From contig CAMTFT010000019.1 in assembly GCA_947071365.1 (NCBI GenBank), positions 1 to 11,361 on the forward strand: a DNA stretch of 11,361 bases. The letters are read 5' to 3'. The position numbers were made by a program, and so were the translations under genes. This DNA is from an uncultured bacterium (lineage in GTDB: Bacteria; Bacillota; Clostridia; Lachnospirales; Lachnospiraceae). The notes under the pieces are model-generated. The model saw only the letters and a program-made list of their open reading frames with translations, had not been told where the DNA came from and made no database searches. Each line of letters begins with the position of its first letter. The first letter of the stretch is position 1. Below, one piece after another: positions 1-7,080 of this stretch.

Positions 1-45
1 ACACCTATTAAGTCGTCGGCAGCGTCAGATGTGTATAAGAGACAG
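1..45. other. Illumina Nextera adapter contamination (non-genomic)
   Basis: Bases 13-45 are identical to the 33-base Nextera read-1 transposase adapter: the TCGTCGGCAGCGTC arm followed by the 19-base Tn5 mosaic end (27-45). Bases 1-4 (ACAC) match the end of the P5 primer. Bases 5-12 (CTATTAAG) sit exactly where the 8-base i5 index belongs and match, from memory, Nextera XT index S518. The order P5 end, index, adapter, mosaic end is complete, so this is untrimmed library sequence at a contig end and not part of the organism. Genomic sequence starts at about base 46. Confidence 0.98.
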
Positions 46-995
46 ATATAGAGACGGTTCCCACCGGTTCCCTGAGTCTTGATATTGCTCTTGGACTCGG
101 CGGAGTTCCGAAGGGAAGGATCGTGGAGATCTACGGGCCTGAGTCCAGTGGTAAGACTACGGTTGCGCTCCATATGGTGGCAGAGGTACAGAAGAGGGGC
201 GGCATTGCAGGGTTTATTGATGCCGAGCATGCCCTTGACCCGGTCTATGCAAAGAACATTGGCGTAGACATCGACAATCTGTATATTTCCCAGCCGGACA
301 ACGGCGAGCAGGCGTTGGAGATCACGGAGACCATGGTGCGTTCAGGCGCCGTGGATATCATTATTGTGGACTCTGTAGCTGCCCTCGTTCCGAAGGCAGA
401 GATCGACGGAGATATGGGTGATTCCCACGTGGGACTGCAGGCACGTCTGATGTCTCAGGCGCTTCGGAAGCTGACGGGTGTCATCAGCAAGTCTAACTGC
501 AGCGTTATTTTTATCAATCAGCTCCGTGAGAAGGTAGGCATCATGTTCGGCAACCCGGAGACTACCACAGGAGGCCGTGCGCTGAAGTTTTATTCCTCTA
601 TTCGTCTTGATGTGCGCAGGATCGAGTCGTTGAAGCAGAGCGGAGAGGTGATCGGAAACAGGACAAGGGTAAAGGTAGTGAAGAACAAGATCGCTCCGCC
701 CTTTAAAGAGGCTGAGTTTGACATTATGTTCGGCAAGGGCATTTCCAGGGAAGGAGATATCCTTGACCTTGCAGCCAACAACAATATCATCAACAAGAGC
801 GGCGCATGGTACGCATATGAGGGTGAGAAGATCGGGCAGGGCAGAGAGAATGCGAAGCTTTACTTAAGAGAGCACCCGGAAGTGATGGCAGAAGTAGACC
901 GGAAGGTGCGTGAGCATTACGGGCTGATTGAGGCGGAGGATGCGCCGCAGGCGGATAAGGCAGAGGAAGAGCCGGCAGCGCCGGAGAATGTCTGA
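46..995 (+). CDS. recA: RecA recombinase, 5'-truncated
   Basis: RecA is the cytoplasmic ATPase that forms filaments on single-stranded DNA, drives homologous strand exchange, and stimulates LexA self-cleavage. The frame is open from base 48 and gives 315 residues to the stop at 993-995. Compared with E. coli RecA, about 40 N-terminal residues are missing because the contig ends in adapter. Visible motifs include the [11 protein letters not shown] core entry, the Walker A motif GPESSGKT, a hydrophobic Walker B strand ending in [10 protein letters not shown], the [10 protein letters not shown] segment, and the DNA-binding loop around [13 protein letters not shown]. The C-terminus is acidic ([10 protein letters not shown]), as is usual for RecA. 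The GTG at 123 lies inside the conserved core ([12 protein letters not shown]), so it is not the true start. The promoter and any LexA box lie off the contig. recX follows 138 bases downstream, a common pairing. Confidence 0.97.
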
Positions 996-1010
996 AGCGG
1001 GCGGCGTAAG

Positions 1011-1044
1011 TCAAATACCCCGCGGCAAGCTACGAGGTACTTGA
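1011..1044. repeat. Imperfect 34-bp palindrome between recA and recX
   Basis: The two halves pair around 1027/1028: 12 of 16 positions are Watson-Crick pairs and one is a G-T pair. The ends are TCAAATACC and GGTACTTGA, and the inner arms are CCGCGGC and GCTACG. It starts 15 bases after the recA stop and has no T run, so it does not look like a simple intrinsic terminator. It resembles decayed dispersed palindromic repeats found between genes in clostridial genomes. That identity is a suspicion, since copy number cannot be seen in one window. Confidence 0.5.
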
Positions 1045-1060
1045 CACTCGCGGCAGGCAC

Positions 1061-1089
1061 CCAATATCCATGTTAGCATGGTTACTTGG
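1061..1089. repeat. Second hairpin in the recA-recX spacer
   Basis: CCAA (1061-1064) pairs with TTGG (1086-1089), and CCATG (1068-1072) pairs with CATGG (1077-1081) around a TTAG loop. The flanks also show weak complementarity (CGCGGCAGG near 1050 and the CGTTGCTCGCG arm ending near 1103). Together with the palindrome at 1011-1044, most of the 138-base spacer is structured. The role is unknown: it could be a repeat element or an RNA structure between recA and recX. Confidence 0.4.
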
Positions 1090-1112
1090 CTCGTTGCTCG
1101 CGGGAATATAAT
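1086..1112 (+). promoter_or_regulatory. Possible recX promoter
   Basis: A perfect TATAAT lies at 1107-1112. The only upstream partner is a weak TTGGCT at 1086-1091 with a short 15-base spacer, or a shifted ACTTGG with 17. Transcription would begin near 1119 and leave a very short leader before the recX GAGG at 1122-1125. A second candidate is TTGACA at 1041-1046 with TATCCA at 1065-1070 (18-base spacer). recX may also be read from the recA promoter. Confidence 0.3.
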
Positions 1113-1133
1113 CGAAAAAGTGAGGTCGTATAG

Positions 1134-1748
1134 ATGAAGCAGGTTTGTGAGCTTCGCAAGCTGACCGGGGGCAGGTATCTCGTAGTCCTGGAGGATGACT
1201 CCTTCTTTCCTTTATACGGTAAGGAGCTGGAGGAGTTCGGGATTCATGAGGACGGGCCATTGCGGGAAGAGGTTCTTTTAAAAATCCTTCAGGAGCTTCT
1301 TCCGAAGCGGGCAAAGCTTTGCGCCATGCATTTTTTGCAGTCATCTGACCGTACGGAGCACCAGCTTCGCCGGAAGCTGGTGTCCCTTTTTTATCCGGAG
1401 GAGATCGTGGATGAGGCTGTGGCGTACGTAAAAAGATATCGTTATATTGACGATGTGCGCTATGCGGTGAGCTATATGGAGTACCGCAGGGACAGCAAGA
1501 GCATGAGGCAGATGGAGCAGGAGCTGTACCAGAAGGGGATTTCCAGAGAATCTTTTCTGGAGGCGGCACAGCAGATCGACGTGCCGGATGAAGAAGAACA
1601 GATACGGAAATGGTTGGTGAAAAAGAATTATTCCGGCACCAGTGCAGACCGTAAGGAGAAGGAGCGCATGTATCGTTTTTTGCTGCGAAAGGGGTACGGG
1701 GCCGCCCGGATACAGCGGGTGCTGAGCCTGGAGGAGGCGTATGAGTAG
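1134..1748 (+). CDS. recX: Regulatory protein RecX
   Basis: RecX binds RecA filaments and modulates their activity, usually by inhibiting recombinase and ATPase functions. This 204-residue protein has the expected layout of three-helix repeats. The family hallmark is at about residues 97-130: the YVKRYRYIDDVRYAVSYMEYRR stretch, followed by the MEQELYQKGI segment. An earlier repeat, AMHFLQSSDRTEHQLRRKL, spans roughly residues 64-82, and a C-terminal repeat ends in FLLRKGYGAARIQRVL. The ATG at 1134 is supported by GAGG at 1122-1125, 8 bases upstream. Position directly after recA supports the call. The N-terminal 60 residues (strand-rich, ending in LLKILQELLPKRAK) are typical of the longer clostridial RecX proteins. 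Confidence 0.93.
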   Translation: MKQVCELRKLTGGRYLVVLEDDSFFPLYGKELEEFGIHEDGPLREEVLLKILQELLPKRAKLCAMHFLQSSDRTEHQLRRKLVSLFYPEEIVDEAVAYVKRYRYIDDVRYAVSYMEYRRDSKSMRQMEQELYQKGISRESFLEAAQQIDVPDEEEQIRKWLVKKNYSGTSADRKEKERMYRFLLRKGYGAARIQRVLSLEEAYE

Positions 1749-1791
1749 CTGGATCGGCAGGAAGAAATACGTTTCAGCGAATAGCCGGAAA

Positions 1792-1835
1792 TGACAAAAC
1801 AGGAACACAATTACTTGACATAAGTGACAAAACAG
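1792..1835 (+). repeat. Direct repeat of TGACAAAACAG at the rny promoter
   Basis: The 11-base sequence TGACAAAACAG occurs at 1792-1802 and again at 1825-1835, exactly 33 bases apart, which is about three helical turns. The first copy ends 12 bases upstream of the rny -35 box. The second lies within the spacer between the -35 and -10 boxes. The placement would suit a regulator binding one face of the DNA, but no protein can be named. Confidence 0.4.
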
Positions 1836-1843
1836 TATAAAAT
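1815..1843 (+). promoter_or_regulatory. Sigma-A type promoter of rny
   Basis: TTGACA (1815-1820) and TAAAAT (1838-1843) are separated by 17 bases, close to consensus. Transcription is predicted to start near 1850, giving a leader of about 40 bases. This suggests rny can be expressed independently of recA-recX. Confidence 0.7.
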
Positions 1844-1890
1844 TGAAGTGTTGTTTACGGACAATGAAAATTGAATAAGGAGGTGCTCCT

Positions 1891-3447
1891 GTGCCTGGAA
1901 CAGTAATGACTATTATTGCTGTTGTAATCACTCTGATTATTGCAATCCCGGTTTCAGCTCTTGTTGCTATAAATTACAGGAAAAATGTAGTGGAAGCAAA
2001 GCTCGGCAGCGCTGAGGAAAAGGCAAGACAGATAATCGATGATGCACTGAAGGTTGCAGAGACAAAGAAGCGTGAAGCACTTCTCGAAGCGAAGGAAGAA
2101 TCTTTGAAGACAAAGAATGAGTTGGAAAAAGAGACGAGAGAACGCCGAACAGAGTTGCAGCGCTACGAAAAGCGAGTATTATCAAAGGAAGAAAGCGTTG
2201 ATAAGAAAGCGGAATCTCTGGAGCGCAGAGAATCAGGACTTACAGCGAAGGAAGAAGAGTTAAAGAAAAAGAGCGCAGAAGTTGAAAAGCTTCGCGGACA
2301 AAGACTCCAGGAACTCGAAAGAATCTCAGGACTTACCTCTGAACAAGCAAAAGAATATCTTTTAAAAACTGTTGAAGATGAAGTAAAAATTGACACTGCA
2401 AAGCTCTATAAGGAGCTTGAAAGCAGGGCAAAAGAAGAAGCAAACAAAAAAGCAAAAGAGTATGTGGTCACAGCGATTCAGAAATGCGCTGCCGATCATG
2501 TTGCGGAGACTACGATTTCCGTAGTACAATTGCCGAATGATGAAATGAAGGGAAGGATCATCGGACGAGAAGGCCGGAATATCCGGACTCTTGAAACACT
2601 CACCGGTGTGGACTTGATTATCGATGATACTCCGGAAGCAGTCATTTTGTCAGGCTTTGACCCGATCAGAAGAGAGGTCGCAAGGATTGCGCTTGAGAAG
2701 CTGATCGTAGATGGCCGAATCCATCCGGCCAGAATTGAAGAAATGGTGGAAAAAGCACAAAAAGAAGTTGAAACAATAATCCGTGAGGAAGGAGAAGCTG
2801 CTACGCTGGAGGTTGGCGTACACGGTATCCATCCGGAACTGGTGCGTTTGCTTGGAAGAATGAAGTACAGAACAAGCTATGGCCAGAATGCTTTGAAGCA
2901 TTCTATTGAAGTGGCACAGCTTTCCGGTTTGCTTGCCGGGGAGATCGGTGTCGATATAAGAATGGCCAAGCGTGCCGGATTATTGCATGATATTGGCAAA
3001 TCCATTGACCATGAGATTGAAGGTTCTCACATTCAGATCGGTGCAGATCTCTGTAAGAAGTACAAGGAATCTGCGGTTGTCATCAATGCAGTAGAATCTC
3101 ATCATGGTGATGTTGAAGCGGAATCACTGATAGCCTGTATCGTACAGGCTGCTGATACGATTTCTGCAGCTCGTCCCGGTGCCAGACGTGAGACGCTTGA
3201 AACATATACAAACAGATTAAAACAGTTGGAAGATATTACGAACACCTTCAAGGGTGTTGAGAAATCCTTTGCTATTCAGGCAGGTAGAGAAATTCGGGTA
3301 ATGGTAGTTCCGGATCAGGTAAATGATGCGGATATGGTTCTTTTGGCAAGAGATATTGCAAAACAGATAGAGGCTGAACTGGAATACCCTGGTCAGATAA
3401 AGATCAGTGTGATCCGTGAAAGCCGGGCTGTTGATTACGCAAAATAG
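1891..3447 (+). CDS. rny: Ribonuclease Y
   Basis: RNase Y is the membrane-anchored endoribonuclease that starts mRNA decay in many Firmicutes. The protein is 518 residues, close to the family's usual 520. In order it shows an N-terminal membrane segment (about 7-27), a long Lys/Glu-rich coiled coil (about 30-195), a KH RNA-binding domain with the GxxG loop GREG at 225-228, and an HD domain with LLHDIGK (His366-Asp367) and the later ESHHGD. The C-terminus ends in [14 protein letters not shown], as in RNase Y. I chose the GTG start at 1891 because AAGGAGGT at 1877-1884 ends 6 bases before it. The next in-frame ATG (1906) would be too far from this site. The Shine-Dalgarno overlaps a small inverted repeat (AGGAG, GTG, CTCCT). 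A+T content is higher than in recA/recX, largely through AAA/GAA codons in the coiled coil. Confidence 0.97.
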   Translation: MPGTVMTIIAVVITLIIAIPVSALVAINYRKNVVEAKLGSAEEKARQIIDDALKVAETKKREALLEAKEESLKTKNELEKETRERRTELQRYEKRVLSKEESVDKKAESLERRESGLTAKEEELKKKSAEVEKLRGQRLQELERISGLTSEQAKEYLLKTVEDEVKIDTAKLYKELESRAKEEANKKAKEYVVTAIQKCAADHVAETTISVVQLPNDEMKGRIIGREGRNIRTLETLTGVDLIIDDTPEAVILSGFDPIRREVARIALEKLIVDGRIHPARIEEMVEKAQKEVETIIREEGEAATLEVGVHGIHPELVRLLGRMKYRTSYGQNALKHSIEVAQLSGLLAGEIGVDIRMAKRAGLLHDIGKSIDHEIEGSHIQIGADLCKKYKESAVVINAVESHHGDVEAESLIACIVQAADTISAARPGARRETLETYTNRLKQLEDITNTFKGVEKSFAIQAGREIRVMVVPDQVNDADMVLLARDIAKQIEAELEYPGQIKISVIRESRAVDYAK

Positions 3448-3462
3448 CGCAAAACAAAAGTA

Positions 3463-3510
3463 AAAGCTCCGAACATTCATAAAGTAAATTTATGTGATGT
3501 TCGGAGCTTT
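3463..3510. terminator. Bidirectional intrinsic terminator between rny and the GH42 gene
   Basis: A perfect 14-bp stem pairs AAAGCTCCGAACAT (3463-3476) with 3497-3510. It is capped by an inner 6-bp stem, CATAAA (3478-3483) with TTTATG (3489-3494). Forward transcripts run into TTTGTGTTT. Minus-strand transcripts run into a T-rich stretch complementary to the A-rich bases 3448-3465. It starts 15 bases after the rny stop and can stop both convergent genes. Confidence 0.85.
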
Positions 3511-3601
3511 GTGTTTATGTCAGGTAGTTAAAGTGGGAAATCAAAGTTTTTGGGAGTTTCCCCTATGTCACAGCGCACCTGCAACAAATCATTTACGTCT
3601 C

Positions 3602-5761
3602 TCAAATTTTCCCATCCCAGGGCGGCAGCGCAATTTCCCGGTCTCGGGATATATACTCACCGGAAAAAAGCTCCGTTCCTCCACTCTGATTTGGAAGCCG
3701 TTGTTCCTTGTCTGAGAAATTCATATAGTATGTAATCTGTTTGCCCTGCCGGTTGATTCCCTGCCGCACGATAACCGGAAAATGATATGTATTTGCCGGA
3801 ATATTCCATTCGCGGTATAACTCGGTGAGAAGCTGCTCCAGTCCGTCATCCTCAAAGCAGCATCCAAGATAGACGGCCTGGCCTTTTCCGTAACGGTTTC
3901 GAGTGACAGCCGGAATACCGCCCCAGGCTGGATGAGCGTATGTACAGAGGATATCTGCCGTACTGATTTGCAGCAGCTCCATCCAGTCCCGCACCTGAAA
4001 ATCCCGGGCAGGGACATTCGTAGTAGAGGCGGTGCATGTGTTTGCAGTGTAGGCAGTGCTCGTGCTTGCAGTAGAGGCGATGCTTGCGTTTGTAGTGGAG
4101 ACGGTGCTCGCATTTGCAGTGTAGGCAGTGCTTTCATCCTGCTGCTTGCTCCTGGCAAATACTGTATCTTCCCAGCACAGTGCGCTTTCAAAATGCAGCG
4201 CCACATTCACAGGCTTCGTGAAACGGTCATAGGTGAGTCCGAAGCACTCGGTCAGGTGGTGAGGCTGCGCATCGGAATAGATCTTCAAATATCTGTCTGA
4301 AAAGAAGCTTTTGAAGGTGGCAATCACGTGGCCGCCGTTTTTTACGTAGCTGCGGATGGCTTCTGATAGTGATTCTTCTGCGGAATACAAGGCGGGGAAT
4401 ATCAGCACATCGTATTTTTCAAAATCTCTGAAGTCATCGTTTATGATGTCGTATTCAATGTTCAAACGGTAGCATGCATCACAGATCCAGCGCAGGTAAT
4501 CGCTGTAGTTGCGGTCGGGGACGTCGCCCTGCTGGCAGGTGGGAAACCACTTAAGGCCGGCCTGGGAGCGGCTGCTGACCATAATAGCAGTGCGGTTCTG
4601 TTTTTTCAGGTGAAGCAGCTTTGGTGAGAATCGTTTCAGCTCGCGGCCGATAAGGGAAACTTCCTGATATACGGCTCCGGCGGAAAAATCATGGCTCAGA
4701 ATGCCTTTCCAGTAGCTTTCGATGGCATTGTGGATGCTGTGCCAGTGCCAGTAGCTGATACCGTCGGCGCCGGAGGAGAAGTGGGCGAATGCTTGCAGCC
4801 TGAGCTGTCCGGGATACGGCAGCCAGCCGAAGTTGCCCTGAGCCTGTGTTTCCAGCACGAGATGATTGCTCTGCTTCAGTGCGTAGGCGATCGCTCCGCC
4901 AAAGGCAATCTCAGCTCCTGTCAGTGCGTGTTCGGAGGGGTGATAAATGTCACAGCCGGCAACCGTCACAGCGCAGGCGGCATCGAACTGGTTCACCTCA
5001 GGATGGAGCCCGAAGGAAGAGAGCCTCCATTCAAAATCAAAATTGTGGGTGACGAACTGTTCGGGGCGGCGGTACTCGTCTACGATTTTTCTTTGCCATA
5101 AGAGAAATTCTGTGACGAGATTTCGCTGAAATGCTTCGTACTCCGCGCCAAGGCTGGCATTGATGGTGCCCCGGATATCAGGAAGATCGCTCCAGTCATC
5201 GATGCTGTTGGACCAGTAGGCGAGTCCCATTTCCTGATTGAGTGCTTTAACTGTCGGGAAACGTTCTTTCAGCCAGTTGGCAAAGCGCTCCTGGGCACGC
5301 GGGGAACACGTATCGTAAGGGTGTGTTTCATTGTCGAGCTGGAAGCCGATGACACACGTATAGGGGGCTGCTTCCTCCATCATTTTGCGAATGATGCGCT
5401 CGCAGTGAAAGAGATATCCGGGATGCGTCAGGTCAAAAATCTGCCTGTGGCCGTACCTTCCCGTCCCGTCATGGGTTTCAGCCATGATATCCGGGTACTT
5501 CTTCTCGAGCCAGGATGGGATTGCATACGTGGGCGTACCGATGATCACGGAAAGACCGTGCTTTTCTGCTGCTTTCAGAACGCGGTGCAGATATGTGAAA
5601 TCAAATACGCCATCCGAGGGCTCCCAGGTGCTCCAGGTGGATTCTGCGATTCGGATCGTATTGATACCGGCGCTGGTCATCATGCGAAAATCCTCCTCCA
5701 TCCGGTCATACGGGAGATATTCGTAATAATAGGCCGTGCCGAAGATGAGTTGTCTGTTCAT
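3602..5761 (-). CDS. GH42 family beta-galactosidase
   Basis: This enzyme should hydrolyse terminal beta-D-galactosides. With no signal peptide it acts in the cytoplasm, presumably on sugars brought in by the adjacent transporter. The 719-residue protein has a TIM-barrel domain (about 1-385) opening with FGTAYYYEYLP and the RIAESTWSTWEPSDGVFDF block. The acid/base is predicted to be Glu145 in QLDNE and the nucleophile Glu304 in VLETQ. A middle trimerisation-type domain (about 390-640) contains IPAVTRNRYGKGQAVYLG, followed by a short C-terminal beta domain. The start at 5761 has AGGAGG 5 bases upstream. An in-frame ATG at 5875 would put coding sequence through the promoter and operator. Two oddities stand out. 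An octapeptide repeat insert occupies residues 544-583. The zinc-type Cys cluster of some GH42 enzymes appears absent, with only Cys152 near its place. The exact galactoside is not determinable, and arabinopyranosidase activity also occurs in GH42. Confidence 0.93.
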   Translation of the reverse strand: MNRQLIFGTAYYYEYLPYDRMEEDFRMMTSAGINTIRIAESTWSTWEPSDGVFDFTYLHRVLKAAEKHGLSVIIGTPTYAIPSWLEKKYPDIMAETHDGTGRYGHRQIFDLTHPGYLFHCERIIRKMMEEAAPYTCVIGFQLDNETHPYDTCSPRAQERFANWLKERFPTVKALNQEMGLAYWSNSIDDWSDLPDIRGTINASLGAEYEAFQRNLVTEFLLWQRKIVDEYRRPEQFVTHNFDFEWRLSSFGLHPEVNQFDAACAVTVAGCDIYHPSEHALTGAEIAFGGAIAYALKQSNHLVLETQAQGNFGWLPYPGQLRLQAFAHFSSGADGISYWHWHSIHNAIESYWKGILSHDFSAGAVYQEVSLIGRELKRFSPKLLHLKKQNRTAIMVSSRSQAGLKWFPTCQQGDVPDRNYSDYLRWICDACYRLNIEYDIINDDFRDFEKYDVLIFPALYSAEESLSEAIRSYVKNGGHVIATFKSFFSDRYLKIYSDAQPHHLTECFGLTYDRFTKPVNVALHFESALCWEDTVFARSKQQDESTAYTANASTVSTTNASIASTASTSTAYTANTCTASTTNVPARDFQVRDWMELLQISTADILCTYAHPAWGGIPAVTRNRYGKGQAVYLGCCFEDDGLEQLLTELYREWNIPANTYHFPVIVRQGINRQGKQITYYMNFSDKEQRLPNQSGGTELFSGEYISRDREIALPPWDGKI
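4013..4132 (-). repeat. In-frame 24-bp tandem repeats inside the GH42 gene
   Basis: The 120 bases encode residues 544-583 as successive octapeptides: STAY (half unit), TANASTVS, TTNASIAS, TASTSTAY, TANTCTAS, TTNV (half unit). The consensus is T-A/T-N-x-S-x-A-S, five unit lengths in total. At the DNA level the unit is 24 bp and degenerate. Copies three units apart are closest: a 20-base stretch at 4041-4060 recurs exactly at 4113-4132. The insert lies in the middle domain just before the DFQVRDWMELL segment and would be a flexible Thr/Ser/Ala-rich loop. Confidence 0.85.
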
Positions 5762-5782
5762 GGAAACCTCCTGAAAATAGAC

Positions 5783-5811
5783 TTGCCAGTTTATATTACA
5801 TTTGTTATCCT
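5783..5811 (+). promoter_or_regulatory. Predicted promoter of the lacI-family gene
   Basis: TTGCCA (5783-5788) and TATCCT (5806-5811) have a 17-base spacer, and TGT before the -10 makes it an extended -10 type. Transcription would start near 5818, only about 7 bases upstream of the operator-like site at 5825-5836. This gives a leader of about 100 bases before the regulator's ATG and suggests autoregulation. Confidence 0.55.
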
Positions 5812-5824
5812 GTATATAAGTTGA

Positions 5825-5836
5825 GCAAACGGTTGC
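5825..5836. promoter_or_regulatory. LacI-family operator-like site O1
   Basis: GCAAACGGTTGC is a palindrome of the form GCAAnCGnTTGC. The central CG is typical of operators bound by LacI-family proteins with a leucine hinge. The 12-mer CAAACGGTTGCG here (5826-5837) recurs exactly at 7083-7094 in front of the binding-protein gene. The site lies just downstream of both predicted starts of the two divergent genes. Confidence 0.7.
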
Positions 5837-5846
5837 GTTGCGTATG

Positions 5847-5875
5847 AGGATATCATAAACGGCCTCAAAATGCAA
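5847..5875 (-). promoter_or_regulatory. Predicted promoter of the GH42 gene
   Basis: Read on the minus strand, TTGCAT (5875-5870) and TATCCT (5852-5847) are 17 bases apart, and TGA before the -10 makes it an extended -10 promoter. Transcription would start near 5840 and run at once into operator O1 (5836-5825), the usual roadblock position. The leader to the ATG at 5761 is about 80 bases. Confidence 0.6.
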
Positions 5876-5918
5876 TTGATTTGTGATTTAAGGATAAGAT
5901 TGGAGCAGACGATAAAGG

Positions 5919-6920
5919 ATGGATGAAAAAAAGGGCTATACAATTGAGGACATTGCGAGAGAACTTGGTATCAGTAAAACGACGGTTTCCCGGGCCATAT
6001 CGGGAAAGGGACGCATCAGCAAGGCGACGACGGAGCGGGTTTTGCAGTTCATTGCCAGGCATGATTACCGGCCGAATGTCATGGCGAGGGGGCTTGCCCA
6101 GAGCAGGACGTACAATCTGGGGTTGGTGCTGCCGGAGGAATACGGGGCGGCTGAGTTCTCGTTTTTCCGGGAGTGCATGAACGGTATCTGCGAGGTGGCG
6201 TACTCGGCCAATTATGATATTGTGATCTCCATGACGGAGGGCTCCGATATCTCCCAGCTCCAGCGGATGATTGCGAACCGTAAGGTGGACGGAATGATCC
6301 TGAGCCGGACATTGACGGAATCTGCAACGCAGAAATTCCTGATGGAAAAAGAAATCCCGTTTGTTGTAATCGGACCATCGGTATACCCGGAGGTGGTCAA
6401 TGTGGATAACGATAATGAAGGGGCCAGCAGGGAACTGACAGGAATCATGCTGATGAAGGGGATGCGGCGGCTGGCTCTCATAGGTGGAAGCCGTAAACAT
6501 CTCGTTACGGAGAGCAGAAGGCGTGGGTTTATGGAGGCGCATCGTCAGCAGGGGATCTTTACGGATGAGGCGCTGACTTTTATGGACGTGGATAATTACC
6601 TCAAGGCAATGCATGCGGTAAACAGAGCGCTTGAGCTTGGGGCGGACGGCCTCGTATGTATGGATGATTTTATCACCGGGTTGGCGCTGGGCTGCCTGAG
6701 AGAAAAGGGAATCAGGATTCCGGATGACATTCGGATCGCGAGCCTTTACGACAGCGCACAGTTGGAATATAATACGCCCCCTGTGACGAGTCTCCATTTT
6801 GATGCGAAGGAGCTGGGACGGCGCGCCTGCCGGACGCTGCTGGAAATGATGGGAGAGCCGGTGGAAGGGGAGGAAAACTCCCTGAGCTATCAGGTGATTT
6901 TAAGGGAATCAACGAAATAG
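5919..6920 (+). CDS. LacI family transcriptional regulator
   Basis: This 333-residue DNA-binding repressor probably senses a galactoside or a derivative and controls the flanking genes. The N-terminal helix-turn-helix starts at about residue 8 (TIEDIARELGISKTTVSRAIS). The positions equivalent to LacI Tyr17, Gln18 and Arg22 are Lys20, Thr21 and Arg25. The YRPNVMARGLAQ hinge contains the leucine that intercalates at a central CG, which matches the CG-centred sites found nearby. The rest is a periplasmic-binding-protein-like effector domain, with NLGLVLPE, the DGMILSR strand and the C-terminal PPVTSLHFDAKELGRRA block. The ATG at 5919 fits the domain start, but its ribosome site is weak: GGAG at 5902-5905 is 13 bases away. 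An overlapping ATG at 5923 is in another frame. No terminator is evident after the gene, so some readthrough into the transporter is possible. Confidence 0.93.
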   Translation: MDEKKGYTIEDIARELGISKTTVSRAISGKGRISKATTERVLQFIARHDYRPNVMARGLAQSRTYNLGLVLPEEYGAAEFSFFRECMNGICEVAYSANYDIVISMTEGSDISQLQRMIANRKVDGMILSRTLTESATQKFLMEKEIPFVVIGPSVYPEVVNVDNDNEGASRELTGIMLMKGMRRLALIGGSRKHLVTESRRRGFMEAHRQQGIFTDEALTFMDVDNYLKAMHAVNRALELGADGLVCMDDFITGLALGCLREKGIRIPDDIRIASLYDSAQLEYNTPPVTSLHFDAKELGRRACRTLLEMMGEPVEGEENSLSYQVILRESTK

Positions 6921-6951
6921 AGGACTATTGCGCATCCATTCTGAATAAAAG

Positions 6952-6973
6952 AACAACCGATTGCGCAACTGCG
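6952..6973. promoter_or_regulatory. Upstream operator-like site O2
   Basis: This 22-base site matches O3 (7081-7102) at 19 of 22 positions. It has the core CAACCGATTG followed by CGCAACTGCG. It starts 32 bases after the regulator's stop and 129 bases upstream of O3. As a second site away from the promoter it could support repressor looping. That role is inferred. Confidence 0.5.
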
Positions 6974-7042
6974 TTTCAAAAAGGGAAAATAATTGTGCAA
7001 AATAGATAAAAAATGGTGGGTTTATTTTATGATTTGCTATGA

Positions 7043-7071
7043 TTGACATTAAAAAACAGAAGATGTATCAT
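7043..7071 (+). promoter_or_regulatory. Promoter of the sugar transporter operon
   Basis: A perfect TTGACA (7043-7048) and TATCAT (7066-7071) are separated by 17 bases, with A/T-rich sequence upstream. Transcription should start near 7078, just before operator O3, leaving a leader of about 55 bases to the ATG at 7134. Confidence 0.8.
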
Positions 7072-7080
7072 AACAGTATG

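Noticed and set aside
126..134. GAGATCTAC in recA matches part of the Illumina P5 primer
   Set aside because: It encodes the conserved EIY of the Rec[13 protein letters not shown] block in frame, so it is genuine gene sequence and a chance match.
1030..1569. Minus-strand open frame of 179 codons opposite recX
   Set aside because: It is Pro/Ser-rich with no recognisable family, overlaps the convincing recX on the other strand, and has no reason to be a gene.
1891..3447. Lower G+C in rny than in recA and recX, as possible horizontal transfer
   Set aside because: RNase Y is a core gene in its usual setting, and the Lys/Glu-rich coiled coil explains much of the A richness.
4013..4132. Tandem repeat as a CRISPR array or a phase-variation tract
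   Set aside because: There are no spacers between units, and the 24-bp unit keeps the frame, so copy changes would not switch the gene off.
4691..5101. Plus-strand open frame of 136 codons opposite the GH42 gene (others at 3932-4300 and 5321-5824)
   Set aside because: These are shadows of the GH42 coding sequence. They give no recognisable protein, and the first two lie wholly inside the conserved enzyme.
5824..5837. O1 as a CcpA cre site
   Set aside because: Although CG-centred, it misses several fixed cre positions (TGWAAnCGnTnWCA). The close match with O3 fits the local regulator better.
5762..5875. Longer GH42 start at 5875
   Set aside because: It would place coding sequence across a good promoter and operator, adds 38 residues not seen in the family, and ignores the AGGAGG before 5761.
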